The notes beneath the pieces were generated by a model that saw only the letters and a program-made list of their open reading frames with translations, did no database searches and was not told the origin of the DNA. From Anaerovibrio sp. (GTDB lineage Bacteria > Bacillota > Negativicutes > Selenomonadales > Selenomonadaceae): DNA of 34,798 bases. The translations under genes and the position numbers were made by a program. Below are positions 17,603 through 24,423 of this stretch, piece by piece (the stretch's first letter is position 1; each line of letters begins with the position of its first letter). The DNA lies in the NCBI RefSeq assembly GCF_024697385.1, contig NZ_JAILFV010000111.1:1-34798 (forward strand), in the 5' to 3' direction.

Positions 17603-18724
17603 TTATTCTCCCATAAAAAGCTCTCTCAGGCTATCTTCATGAAGCTTGCTGCCAATAACGCAGAATCTGCCGGTATAATCAGCCGCACCGGTTTCCACAC
17701 TGCTTTCTCCAGGTACATAATTAAAATGAAGCCATTCCCCTTCATTGACAGACATTACTATTCCCTTGGCCCGAAGCACAACACCATATTCGTCGGCATT
17801 TACCAGTTCAGACAGGATATGCTTCAGCTCATCGGCAGAATATTTCTTTGTAGTCTCAACGCCCCAACTGCCAAATACATCATCTGCGTGGTGATGGTGA
17901 TGATGATCATGATCATGCTCATGACAGCTGCAATTTGGATCATCGCATTCATGATCGTGATGATGGTCATGGTCATGATGATGATGCTCATGCTCATGCT
18001 CGTGTTCATGTTCATGATGATGCTCATGCTCGTGATGATGATCATGGTCATGATGATGTTCGTGGTCATGACAGCTGCACTCAGGGTCATCACACTCATG
18101 ATGATGCTCCTCCAGGTCATTTACTGTAAGAAGCTCACTATGATGCAGTGCATCCAGTATCTGCACTCCGGAAATATTGTCCCAAGGTGTGGTTACAATA
18201 GGAGCTTTTGGATTATGCTCGCGGATAATATCAATGGTTTCCTGCAGCTTCTTTTCATTTACATCCTGGCTGCGGCTCAGGACAATACAGTCAGCATGAG
18301 CAATCTGATCAATAAAGAACTCACCGTAGTTACGGGCATACATCTTGCATTTTTTTGCATGTACTACCGCGATACTGCCTTCAATAACAACATCCTCATT
18401 GCAAACCTTGGATACAGCTATCTTAACATCAGACAGCTTACCTACCCCTGATGGTTCAATGATAATCCGGTCTGGATGATATGTTTCCAAAACCTGTTTA
18501 AGTGACTCCTCAAAATCTCCCACTAATGAACAGCAGATACAGCCTGAATTGATTTCCTTTATTTCGACACCGGCTTCCTTCATAAAACCGCCATCAATAG
18601 CAATCTCACCAAACTCATTTTCAATAAGGCAAATTTTATCATTAAAGCCATCACTTATCAGCTTTTGTATCAAGGTTGTCTTACCTGCACCCAAAAAGCC
18701 TGAAAAAATATTTATCTTTGTCAT
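17603..18724 (-). CDS. CobW/P47K (COG0523) GTPase with very long His-rich metal-binding insert
   Basis: A G3E-family GTPase and putative metallochaperone of about 373 residues. Walker A GFLGAGKT is at residues 9-16 and the hallmark metal motif GCICC at 61-65. IIEPSGVG and the CobW C-terminal domain (GRFCVIG) are present. Between about residues 204 and 282 lies an insert with 38 histidines in 73 residues, alternating with Asp and Glu. It is bracketed by two copies of ECDDPxCSCH. Such inserts bind Ni, Zn or Co in related proteins. The start is the ATG at 18724 with GGAGG 7 nt upstream; the open frame to 18880 is not translated sequence of this family. A perfect palindrome upstream suggests metal-responsive control. 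Confidence 0.92.
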   Translation of the reverse strand: MTKINIFSGFLGAGKTTLIQKLISDGFNDKICLIENEFGEIAIDGGFMKEAGVEIKEINSGCICCSLVGDFEESLKQVLETYHPDRIIIEPSGVGKLSDVKIAVSKVCNEDVVIEGSIAVVHAKKCKMYARNYGEFFIDQIAHADCIVLSRSQDVNEKKLQETIDIIREHNPKAPIVTTPWDNISGVQILDALHHSELLTVNDLEEHHHECDDPECSCHDHEHHHDHDHHHEHEHHHEHEHEHEHEHHHHDHDHHHDHECDDPNCSCHEHDHDHHHHHHADDVFGSWGVETTKKYSADELKHILSELVNADEYGVVLRAKGIVMSVNEGEWLHFNYVPGESSVETGAADYTGRFCVIGSKLHEDSLRELFMGE

Positions 18725-18754
18725 AAGAACCTCCACGGAAAAAAATTTAAAGGA

Positions 18755-18778
18755 TGTTTTTGCATTAATGCAAAAACA
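18755..18778. promoter_or_regulatory. perfect 24-bp palindrome, candidate operator of the CobW cassette
   Basis: TGTTTTTGCATT and its exact complement AATGCAAAAACA form an uninterrupted palindrome, 31 bp upstream of the CobW ATG. On the minus strand TATAAT occurs about 9 bp before it, so the palindrome would cover the transcription start. A T-rich run after it on the minus strand means a terminator-like hairpin is an alternative reading. Confidence 0.6.
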
Positions 18779-18880
18779 CCTTCTTATAATTATAACTCTA
18801 TCGGGATATTTTTGCCATATATATTCTCTTATGATATATCGCCTGAAAAAGTTTCCGGGCGATTTCTTAAAAATATACAT

Positions 18881-18930
18881 AAAAAGGCTGAAATCCGTCG
18901 GGAATATTTGACTCCCGCCAGATTTCAGCC
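18881..18930 (-). terminator. intrinsic terminator of cstA
   Basis: The stem GGCTGAAATC/GATTTCAGCC, with inner GGGA/TCCC pairing, is followed on the minus strand by TTTTT, just after the cstA stop. Confidence 0.85.
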
Positions 18931-18946
18931 AAATGTAAAAAATATA

Positions 18947-20383
18947 TTACGACTTATTATTAAGCACTTTTACTGTGAAGAGTACCACACAGACAACCGC
19001 AAAAATAATTCCCACCGGATAGCTTATGGCCGTACCAAGCTGAAGGCCTTCCTTTGCCTGAAGGATATAGGTGCAGGTTACTGCCGACATAAATGTAGCC
19101 GGAATTGCTGCCATCAACCAAGCCTTGCTGCCCTTTTTAGTACGATAAAGGTATGTCGCACCTGTCCAAAGCACTATCATGGCCAAAGTCTGATTTGTCC
19201 AGGAGAAATAACGCCATATAATATCAAAATTCATCTGGGAAAGAATACCGCCAATGCCCAGCAATGGAACTGCAAAAAGCAAACGCTTTAAAGCCTTGTT
19301 CTGGGATACATTAAACCAATCTGCCAATGTGAGTCTGGCACTACGGAATGCTGTATCGCCGGAGGTGATAGGACAGGCAATAACACCCAGCATAGCCAGG
19401 GTAGCACCCAAGTATCCGCTCATACTGCCGTCACCACCCATAAAGCCTACACAGATATCATATACAACAGTTCCTGCTCCACCGGCTTTTAAAGCCTGTG
19501 CCAGTCCACCAGTGCCATCATAGAAGGTAACACCTGCAGCTGCCCAAATAAGGGCAATAATACCTTCAGCAACCATGGCTCCATAGAATACAGGACGGCC
19601 TAACCGCTCGTTGGTAAGGCAGCGGGACATGATAGGAGACTGAGTGGAATGAAAGCCTGAAATTGCACCACAGGCCACAGTGATGAACATAAGCGGCCAA
19701 ATAGGCATTGCATCTCCCTGAGGATGCAGATTGGCCAGCTGCATTTCCGGCATTGTATGACCACCTACACCAAAAAGCATACCACACATGATTCCAAGAG
19801 CCATAATAATAAGACAGGCTCCAAACAAAGGATAAAATCTGGCGATCAATGTATCAATAGGCAATAATGTTGCCAAAAAATAATACAGCAGTACACATGG
19901 CAGTACAATGGTAACAGCCACGCCTGTCAGCTTCGCCAGAAGACCTGCCGGGCCGGTCATAAATACGGTTCCAACAAGTACCAAAAGAACAACTGCAAAT
20001 ACACGCATGATCAGCAGCATAGTACTGCCCATATGATTTCCTACAACCTCAGAAATACTCTTGCCATCTTCCCGAAGAGAAATCATCCCTGACAGATAGT
20101 CATGAACACCACCGGCGAAAATAGTACCAAAAACTATCCAGAAATAAACCGAAGGCCCCCACAGGGCTCCTCCCAGGGCACCAAAAATCGGTCCAAGGCC
20201 AGCAATATTTAATAACTGAATCATAAAGACCTTCCATGTTGGTAATGGAATATAATCCACACCATCATTATGAATTGTAGCTGGCGTAGGATTATCCGTA
20301 GGACCAAAGACATTATCCACAATTTTGCCATAGATAAAATACCCCAGGATCAGTGCAGCAAGTGCACATAAAAAAGTAATCAT
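18947..20383 (-). CDS. cstA: CstA-family carbon starvation protein / pyruvate-peptide transporter
   Basis: A polytopic inner-membrane protein of 478 residues with more than ten hydrophobic segments. CstA motifs are visible: GPIFGALGGALWGPSVYFWI, GGVHDYLSGMISLREDGKSI, GFHSTQSP and CPITSGDTAFRSARL. E. coli CstA and its relative BtsT take up peptides and pyruvate. At 478 residues this is the short class common in Bacillota, compared with about 700 in E. coli. The start follows AGAGGGGGG. It is a single-gene unit ended by the hairpin at 18881-18930. A TTGACA and AT-rich -10-like sequences upstream (20420-20500) are plausible promoter parts but are ambiguous. Confidence 0.92.
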   Translation of the reverse strand: MITFLCALAALILGYFIYGKIVDNVFGPTDNPTPATIHNDGVDYIPLPTWKVFMIQLLNIAGLGPIFGALGGALWGPSVYFWIVFGTIFAGGVHDYLSGMISLREDGKSISEVVGNHMGSTMLLIMRVFAVVLLVLVGTVFMTGPAGLLAKLTGVAVTIVLPCVLLYYFLATLLPIDTLIARFYPLFGACLIIMALGIMCGMLFGVGGHTMPEMQLANLHPQGDAMPIWPLMFITVACGAISGFHSTQSPIMSRCLTNERLGRPVFYGAMVAEGIIALIWAAAGVTFYDGTGGLAQALKAGGAGTVVYDICVGFMGGDGSMSGYLGATLAMLGVIACPITSGDTAFRSARLTLADWFNVSQNKALKRLLFAVPLLGIGGILSQMNFDIIWRYFSWTNQTLAMIVLWTGATYLYRTKKGSKAWLMAAIPATFMSAVTCTYILQAKEGLQLGTAISYPVGIIFAVVCVVLFTVKVLNNKS

Positions 20384-20524
20384 ATAACCCCCCTCTTCCG
20401 ATTTACCTGATAAAGGTATAAAAGTATAGGTATATTATCTCATAAAATTTAAAATATTGAAATATTTTTCTGAATTTTGTGTCAATTTTTTCATAATGTA
20501 ACAGGCAATCACCTATGGAGAATC

Positions 20525-20554
20525 AAAAAACCCTGCAGAAATTCTGCAGGGTTT
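20525..20554 (-). terminator. terminator of the rplM-rpsI operon
   Basis: The perfect stem AAACCCTGCAGAA/TTCTGCAGGGTTT is followed on the minus strand by a T-run, 20 bp after the rpsI stop. Confidence 0.9.
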
Positions 20555-20573
20555 AAATACCGATAATATATAA

Positions 20574-20966
20574 TTATCTCTTGGAGAACTGGGATGCCTT
20601 ACGGGCCTTCTTGAGACCATACTTACGGCGTTCCTTCTCACGAGGATCACGAGTAACGAATCCAGCCTTCTTCAGTGCAGGACGAAGCTCGCCATCAAGA
20701 ACCATAAGAGCACGGGTGATGCCATGACGGATAGCACCTGCCTGACCGGAAGCACCGCCGCCCTTTACATCAGCAATTACATCATACTTATCAACAGTCT
20801 CAGTAAGCTCAAGAGGCTGTCTCACGATAAGCTCAAGAGTCTTAAGACCAAAATATTCATCCATTGCACGACCGTTAATAGTAACCTTGCCTTCACCTGG
20901 AACAAGACGAACTCTTGCAATGGAAGACTTTCTGCGGCCTGTGCCGTAGTAGCTAACTAATGCCAT
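20574..20966 (-). CDS. rpsI: 30S ribosomal protein S9
   Basis: 130 residues. The N-terminus [19 protein letters not shown], the [15 protein letters not shown] segment and the C-terminal SQFSKR tail that reaches the decoding centre are standard. A strong ribosome binding site, AAGGAGG, precedes the start. It lies 23 bp after rplM, the conserved L13-S9 pair. Confidence 0.98.
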   Translation of the reverse strand: MALVSYYGTGRRKSSIARVRLVPGEGKVTINGRAMDEYFGLKTLELIVRQPLELTETVDKYDVIADVKGGGASGQAGAIRHGITRALMVLDGELRPALKKAGFVTRDPREKERRKYGLKKARKASQFSKR

Positions 20967-20989
20967 TTATATGTTCCTCCTTCCAAGTA

Positions 20990-21430
20990 TTAGCGAATGC
21001 TCAGTTTGAGCTCTTCAGGCTGCTGTGCAGCATGTGGATGCTCAGAACCGGCATAAACATTGAGTTTTCTATACATCTGTTCACCAAGACGATTGTGTGG
21101 AAGCATGCCACGGACAGCGTGCTCAATAACACGAGTTGGGAACTTATCCATCATCTGACCGGCTGGAGTAAATGTAGTACCGCCAGTGTATCCGGAATGA
21201 CGGAAATAAATCTTGTCAGTTAATTTTTTACCAGTGAATACAGCCTTCTCCGCATTGATTACGATAACGAAATCTCCGGTATCAACATGTGGAGTAAAGG
21301 TTGGTTTATGTTTACCGCGAAGAACTTTTGCGACTTCAGAAGCTAATCTACCTACAGTCTGACCTTCAGCGTCTACAACATACCATTTACGCTCTACATT
21401 CTGAGCATTTGCCATAAACGTTGTCTTCAT
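20990..21430 (-). CDS. rplM: 50S ribosomal protein L13
   Basis: About 146 residues. Family motifs are [17 protein letters not shown], the [20 protein letters not shown] strand and the C-terminal [17 protein letters not shown]. The start at 21430 is preferred because GGGAGG lies about 11 nt upstream; an ATG at 21448 would place that ribosome binding site inside the coding sequence. It is the first gene of the L13-S9 operon. Confidence 0.97.
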   Translation of the reverse strand: MKTTFMANAQNVERKWYVVDAEGQTVGRLASEVAKVLRGKHKPTFTPHVDTGDFVIVINAEKAVFTGKKLTDKIYFRHSGYTGGTTFTPAGQMMDKFPTRVIEHAVRGMLPHNRLGEQMYRKLNVYAGSEHPHAAQQPEELKLSIR

Positions 21431-21541
21431 GCGATATATCCCTCCCATATAAATAGTCTAAATTATTTTCATAACATCAATGTAAACCAGTATATGCCTC
21501 CGGGGCTAATGGAAGCGGCTATACAAGGCCTCACTTGAACT
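21431..21541 (-). ncRNA. rplM 5' leader with hairpin, possible L13 autoregulatory leader
   Basis: The leader downstream of the promoter folds by eye into a hairpin at 21490-21524 (GTATA/TATAC outer stem, GCC/GGC and further pairs inside). Firmicutes rplM operons often have an L13 leader. I could not compare it with the family model, so the assignment is positional and structural. Confidence 0.45.
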
Positions 21542-21570
21542 ATTTTACATAATTTGTCATATGAAGTCAA
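21542..21570 (-). promoter_or_regulatory. rplM-rpsI promoter
   Basis: On the minus strand, TTGACT (plus 21565-21570), a 17-bp spacer and TAAAAT (plus 21542-21547). This is a good sigma-A match, about 110 bp upstream of rplM. Confidence 0.7.
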
Positions 21571-21669
21571 GATGTTTTCTGGTATATATAAAAAAAGTAT
21601 AAATCATTTATGATAATGTCCCATTGCAAGCTACATGAAAATGGAAAAGGCTATATTATGACAAGTTAA

Positions 21670-21894
21670 CTGTTGTCTAAAGCCAGTCATTACTATTCTG
21701 ATGGTGGCAGGAACACCGTTGTTAATCTTAACCATACAAATACTACAAAGCTAACCATTTTAACTGAAAGAACAATAGCCTGCGGTCATCACATCCACTT
21801 TGATAATAACTGCTATCGTGTGCTTAATGAACAGGGAGGACAAAGGTACTAACTAAAAGGCACACAAGGAATAGTAATACCGCCATTTCACTGA
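21670..21894 (+). pseudogene. remnant of a transposase C-terminus
   Basis: An open stretch of about 60 codons without a start encodes a segment containing LTERTIACGHHIHFDNNCYR and VLNEQGGQRY. It is followed, after an in-frame TAA at 21850-21852, by LKGTQGIVI in the same frame. The basic, beta-rich pattern with a Y-R-x-L-x-E element and a KGT ending looks like the C-terminus of ISNCY- or related DDE transposases that I know. The family call is by eye and weak. It has no catalytic region and no terminal repeats, so it is a decayed fragment. The flanks (21571-21669 and 21895-22030) show nothing else. Confidence 0.4.
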
Positions 21895-22058
21895 CCATTT
21901 ATGTTTTAATTCTAGCACAAGGATACTGTATTTATACTATAACATTTTATGACAAAGTATTATGTGCTAATAATACTCTGTCCCCACCATTCTTAATTTT
22001 CTTCTAATTTCTTTCCCTGACTTATGTGATATAATTATCTCCAAAGGAGATGATTGTC

Positions 22059-22655
22059 ATGCGAAGATTATTGTCAATTTTTTTCAGTGCCTTCTTTTTG
22101 TCTTTATGTCTTCTGTGTTCTCCTGTTGTTCAAGCCGAGCCTATTGTATGGGCTGACAAGACCTTTGATTTCAAGACTATACATTCCATATATCTGAATG
22201 ATTTGGATTTGACCAAGGTAACGCTTGGCAGCAATGTGCTGGAAATGAATGCCCGTGATCAGCTGAAGGAATCCTCCAAGGAATCCAAGCTGGAGGTTTT
22301 TGTTGATGTTCCCTATACTTACCAGACAGATGCGATTGTCACCGTATCCATCGATAAATTTGAGCCGGAAACCGTACATTATCCTGAACGCACCTCTGTG
22401 GTAGTTATGGGATCACCTTATTGGTGTAACCGCCATTGGGGTTTTTCGGGAGGTGTAGCCATTCCGGTAAGGGAACCGGCAGTGGACATCAATTATCAGG
22501 TAGTCAAGCTGCACTGTATCGTAAAGGACAATACAAATAACAGGACCATTTATGAATACGAGGAACAAAAGTATGTGAACATGGAAAATCCTCAAAAAGA
22601 CTTAAAGAAATTGTTCAACACCTTTTTTAAAAAATTAAAAAAGCTCACCCATTAA
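22059..22655 (+). CDS. secreted protein of unknown function
   Basis: About 198 residues. The N-terminus MRRLLSIFFSAFFLSLCLL continues to a plausible signal peptidase site after VVQA. The mature part is about 170 residues, mostly beta-like, with an aromatic stretch (GSPYWCNRHWGFSGG) and a lysine-rich C-terminal helix. The start at 22059 has AAAGGAG 9 nt upstream; an ATG at 22050 abuts that site. TATAAT near 22030 may be its -10. Small exported proteins of this size are common in Negativicutes. I cannot assign a family; the Trp/His-rich loop and the cysteines give no clear clue. Confidence 0.8.
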   Translation: MRRLLSIFFSAFFLSLCLLCSPVVQAEPIVWADKTFDFKTIHSIYLNDLDLTKVTLGSNVLEMNARDQLKESSKESKLEVFVDVPYTYQTDAIVTVSIDKFEPETVHYPERTSVVVMGSPYWCNRHWGFSGGVAIPVREPAVDINYQVVKLHCIVKDNTNNRTIYEYEEQKYVNMENPQKDLKKLFNTFFKKLKKLTH

Positions 22656-22707
22656 GCTTTAAATAAGCTAAAAGCAAACAAAAACAGCTCAATATATACT
22701 TGTTCTA

Positions 22708-22736
22708 TTGACAAGACACCTTAATTTTTCTAAACT
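22708..22736 (+). promoter_or_regulatory. thiW-thiM promoter
   Basis: Perfect TTGACA (22708-22713), a 17-bp spacer and TAAACT (22731-22736). This predicts a start near 22743 and a leader of about 250 nt. Confidence 0.65.
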
Positions 22737-22922
22737 ATACTTGTCATTGTGCTGTTATTATCCATGCTATGGAAATTCCTGCATTTTGGCTGAATCGTTG
22801 GGGAGCGCCTTCGATTCAAAAAAGACATATCTATAGCGAGGGACCCCGTGTTTCGGGTTGAGAGGAGGCTTTTGAGCCTCGACCGACTGCCTGGCAGGTT
22901 GTAGCTGTAGGAGTGTCAAATT

Positions 22923-22949
22923 ATGTCATATAAACTTCACTGGCTTTAG
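22923..22949 (+). CDS. putative eight-codon leader peptide in the thiW leader
   Basis: ATG to TAG encodes MSYKLHWL. AGGAGTG (22909-22915) gives a GGAG core 9 nt before the ATG. The binding site shares its first bases with the 3' strand of the 22831-22910 element, and the stop codon lies inside the 5' arm of the terminator. This is a very short ORF, so chance is possible. Confidence 0.35.
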   Translation: MSYKLHWL

Positions 22950-22992
22950 CTGGCCTGTCACGGTAAATTAGCTGAAGGAGTGAAGTTTTTTT
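22932..22992 (+). terminator. terminator-like hairpin occluding the thiW ribosome binding site
   Basis: Outer stem AAACTTCAC/GTGAAGTTT (9 bp), internal loop TGG/GA, inner stem CTTTAGCT/AGCTGAAG (8 bp, one G-U), 18-nt apical loop. The U-run (22986-22992) abuts the thiW ATG. The GGAG ribosome binding site of thiW (22977-22980) is within the 3' arm. Confidence 0.8.
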
Positions 22993-23514
22993 ATGTCAAA
23001 TCATCAAAAAATTCTCAGATTGGTTTTCATGGCCATGATGATTGGAATTGGTGTGGTCATATCGCCAATTCTCCGCATTGAAGGCATGTGCCCGATGGCA
23101 CACCTGATCAACATAGTCTGCGCCGTAATGCTTGGACCTTTCCAGGCGTTTACCTGTGCCTTTATAATTGGAATTATAAGAATGGTCTTAATGGGCATTC
23201 CTCCGTTGGCCTTAACTGGAGCCATATTTGGTGCAACCCTTTCCGGGGTACTTTACAGGATTTCCAAGGGCAAGCTGATAGCTGCTGTCCTGGGTGAAAT
23301 TATTGGGACCGGTATCATAGGCGCTATCGTTTCCTATCCGGTCATGGCACTGCTGATGGGTCGTAGCGGGCTTACCTGGATGTTCTATGTACCATCCTTT
23401 ATCATGGGGACCCTTATCGGTGGATCTATTGCCTTTATATTCCTTACAGCCCTCAAGCACAGCAATACGCTGTCTGAAATACAAAAAAAATTAGGAGCCA
23501 AATCCTATGATTAA
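22993..23514 (+). CDS. thiW: ThiW-family thiazole transporter, ECF S component
   Basis: A small integral membrane protein of 173 residues with five to six hydrophobic segments and no ATPase domain. The N-terminal region (RLVFMAMMIGIGVVISPILRI), a GMCPMAHLINIVCAVMLGP segment and the GIPPLALTGAIFGATLSG segment resemble ThiW S components of energy-coupling-factor transporters. They are predicted to import the thiazole moiety (hydroxyethylthiazole) together with shared EcfA/T subunits encoded elsewhere. The pairing with thiM, overlapping by 8 bp, supports thiazole salvage. Its start codon sits directly after the U-run of the leader terminator. Confidence 0.88.
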   Translation: MSNHQKILRLVFMAMMIGIGVVISPILRIEGMCPMAHLINIVCAVMLGPFQAFTCAFIIGIIRMVLMGIPPLALTGAIFGATLSGVLYRISKGKLIAAVLGEIIGTGIIGAIVSYPVMALLMGRSGLTWMFYVPSFIMGTLIGGSIAFIFLTALKHSNTLSEIQKKLGAKSYD

Positions 23515-24337
23515 CAAGCAATTAAGTAATGAGCTGCTGGCATTGCGTGAACAGACTATGCAATTACGGCCCCTTATTCACTGCATAACAAATCCAATAT
23601 CCATAAATGACTGTGCCAATATCATATTAAGTGTGGGAGCCCGTCCCATGATGGCAGAACACCCGGATGAGGTTGCTGAAATAACTTCGTCTGCTGCAGC
23701 ACTGTGCCTTAATCTTGGATCAATAACCAGGGACAGGCTGACAGCCATAAAGCGAGCTGCCACCGCTGCCAATAAAAATGACATTCCTATAATAATTGAT
23801 GTGGTGGGAACGGCATGCAGCAGCCTAAGAAAAAAATTCGTTCTGGATTTCATCCCGGACCACCTTCCCAGAATCATCAAGGGCAACATATCTGAAATTT
23901 TGGCTATATGTGATATTGATTGCCACAGCTCCGGAGTTGAAGCCAATAAAAATGAACTAATAACCATGGACAATGCGCCTGAATACGCAAAAGTACTGAG
24001 TAGCTGGGCCAGGAAATACAACACTGTATTTCTTGTAAGCGGTCCGATAGATTTCATGACAGATGGCAGTACCTCATATCTCACTGACAATGGTGTTCCC
24101 ATGCTGGGGAATATTACCGGTACCGGCTGCATGCTGAATGCCCTCACCGCAGCATATATGTCTGTTGGCCAGCCTATTCATGCAGCACTATTGGCGGCTG
24201 TGAGCTTTGGACTTGCCGGGGAGCTTGCCGACAAAAAAACAGGGGGTCCGGGAACATTCCATATGCAGCTTTTCGATGAGCTGTATAATCTCCGGGATGC
24301 AGATATCATAACAAAAGGATCAATAATTGCCATATAG
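23507..24337 (+). CDS. thiM: hydroxyethylthiazole kinase
   Basis: The enzyme phosphorylates 4-methyl-5-(2-hydroxyethyl)thiazole for thiamine salvage. It has 276 residues. Family features are PLIHCITNPISINDCANIIL at the N-terminus, GARPMMAEHPDEV, VDVVG-type residues around 95 and the anion-hole/catalytic GNITGTGCMLNALTAA (C208). The start has AGGAG 9 nt upstream and overlaps the thiW stop. No thiE or thiD follows; a terminator ends the operon. The cell must obtain HMP-PP and ThiE from elsewhere in the genome. Confidence 0.95.
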   Translation: MINKQLSNELLALREQTMQLRPLIHCITNPISINDCANIILSVGARPMMAEHPDEVAEITSSAAALCLNLGSITRDRLTAIKRAATAANKNDIPIIIDVVGTACSSLRKKFVLDFIPDHLPRIIKGNISEILAICDIDCHSSGVEANKNELITMDNAPEYAKVLSSWARKYNTVFLVSGPIDFMTDGSTSYLTDNGVPMLGNITGTGCMLNALTAAYMSVGQPIHAALLAAVSFGLAGELADKKTGGPGTFHMQLFDELYNLRDADIITKGSIIAI

Positions 24338-24386
24338 GAATGTGATGGAATAAAATATTCTGTACCTCTGCTAAATTTGCACATAT

Positions 24387-24417
24387 AAAAAGGATGTGAC
24401 GCATCACATCCTTTTTT
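24387..24417. terminator. bidirectional terminator between thiM and cheV
   Basis: The stem AAAAAGGATGTGA/TCACATCCTTTTT has a four-base loop and is flanked by A/T runs. It lies between convergent genes. Confidence 0.9.
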
Positions 24418-24423
24418 TGGTAG

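Larger units (their letters stand above)
22743..22992 (+). ncRNA. structured leader RNA of the thiW-thiM operon, unclassified riboswitch candidate
   Basis: Pairing seen by eye, in order: a hairpin GAATCG/CGATTC (22792-22817); an enclosed element 22831-22910 with closing stem CTATAGC/GCTGTAG and three inner hairpins (ACCC/GGGT, GAGGC/GCCTC, CTGC/GCAG); and a terminator hairpin 22932-22992, listed separately. The TPP-riboswitch signatures (CTGAGA, the CTGATCTGG region, GCGTAGGGA) are absent except for a partial TGAGA. The thiamine-precursor HMP-PP (thiS-motif) class also uses a terminator-embedded aptamer. That is a possible match, but I cannot check its consensus here. Confidence 0.6.

Noticed and set aside
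17582..18451. Plus-strand ORF rich in Met, Val and Ile that looks like a membrane protein, opposite the CobW gene
   Set aside because: It is the antisense reading of the His-rich repeat: CAT/GAT codons read in reverse give ATG/ATC. The minus-strand protein has full CobW motifs.
18725..18880. N-terminal extension of 52 codons for the CobW protein
   Set aside because: It would cover the promoter-like TATAAT and the 24-bp palindrome. The ATG at 18724 has a good ribosome binding site and matches the family start.
22769..22861. ORF MEIPAFWLNRWGAPSIQKRH... in the thiW leader
   Set aside because: It has no ribosome binding site, and it runs through the structured element, so it is likely a chance frame.
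22831..22910. TPP riboswitch call
   Set aside because: Context and a TGAGA string suggested it, but the conserved 3' half (CTGATCTGG, GCGTAGGGA) is missing and the fold appears different.
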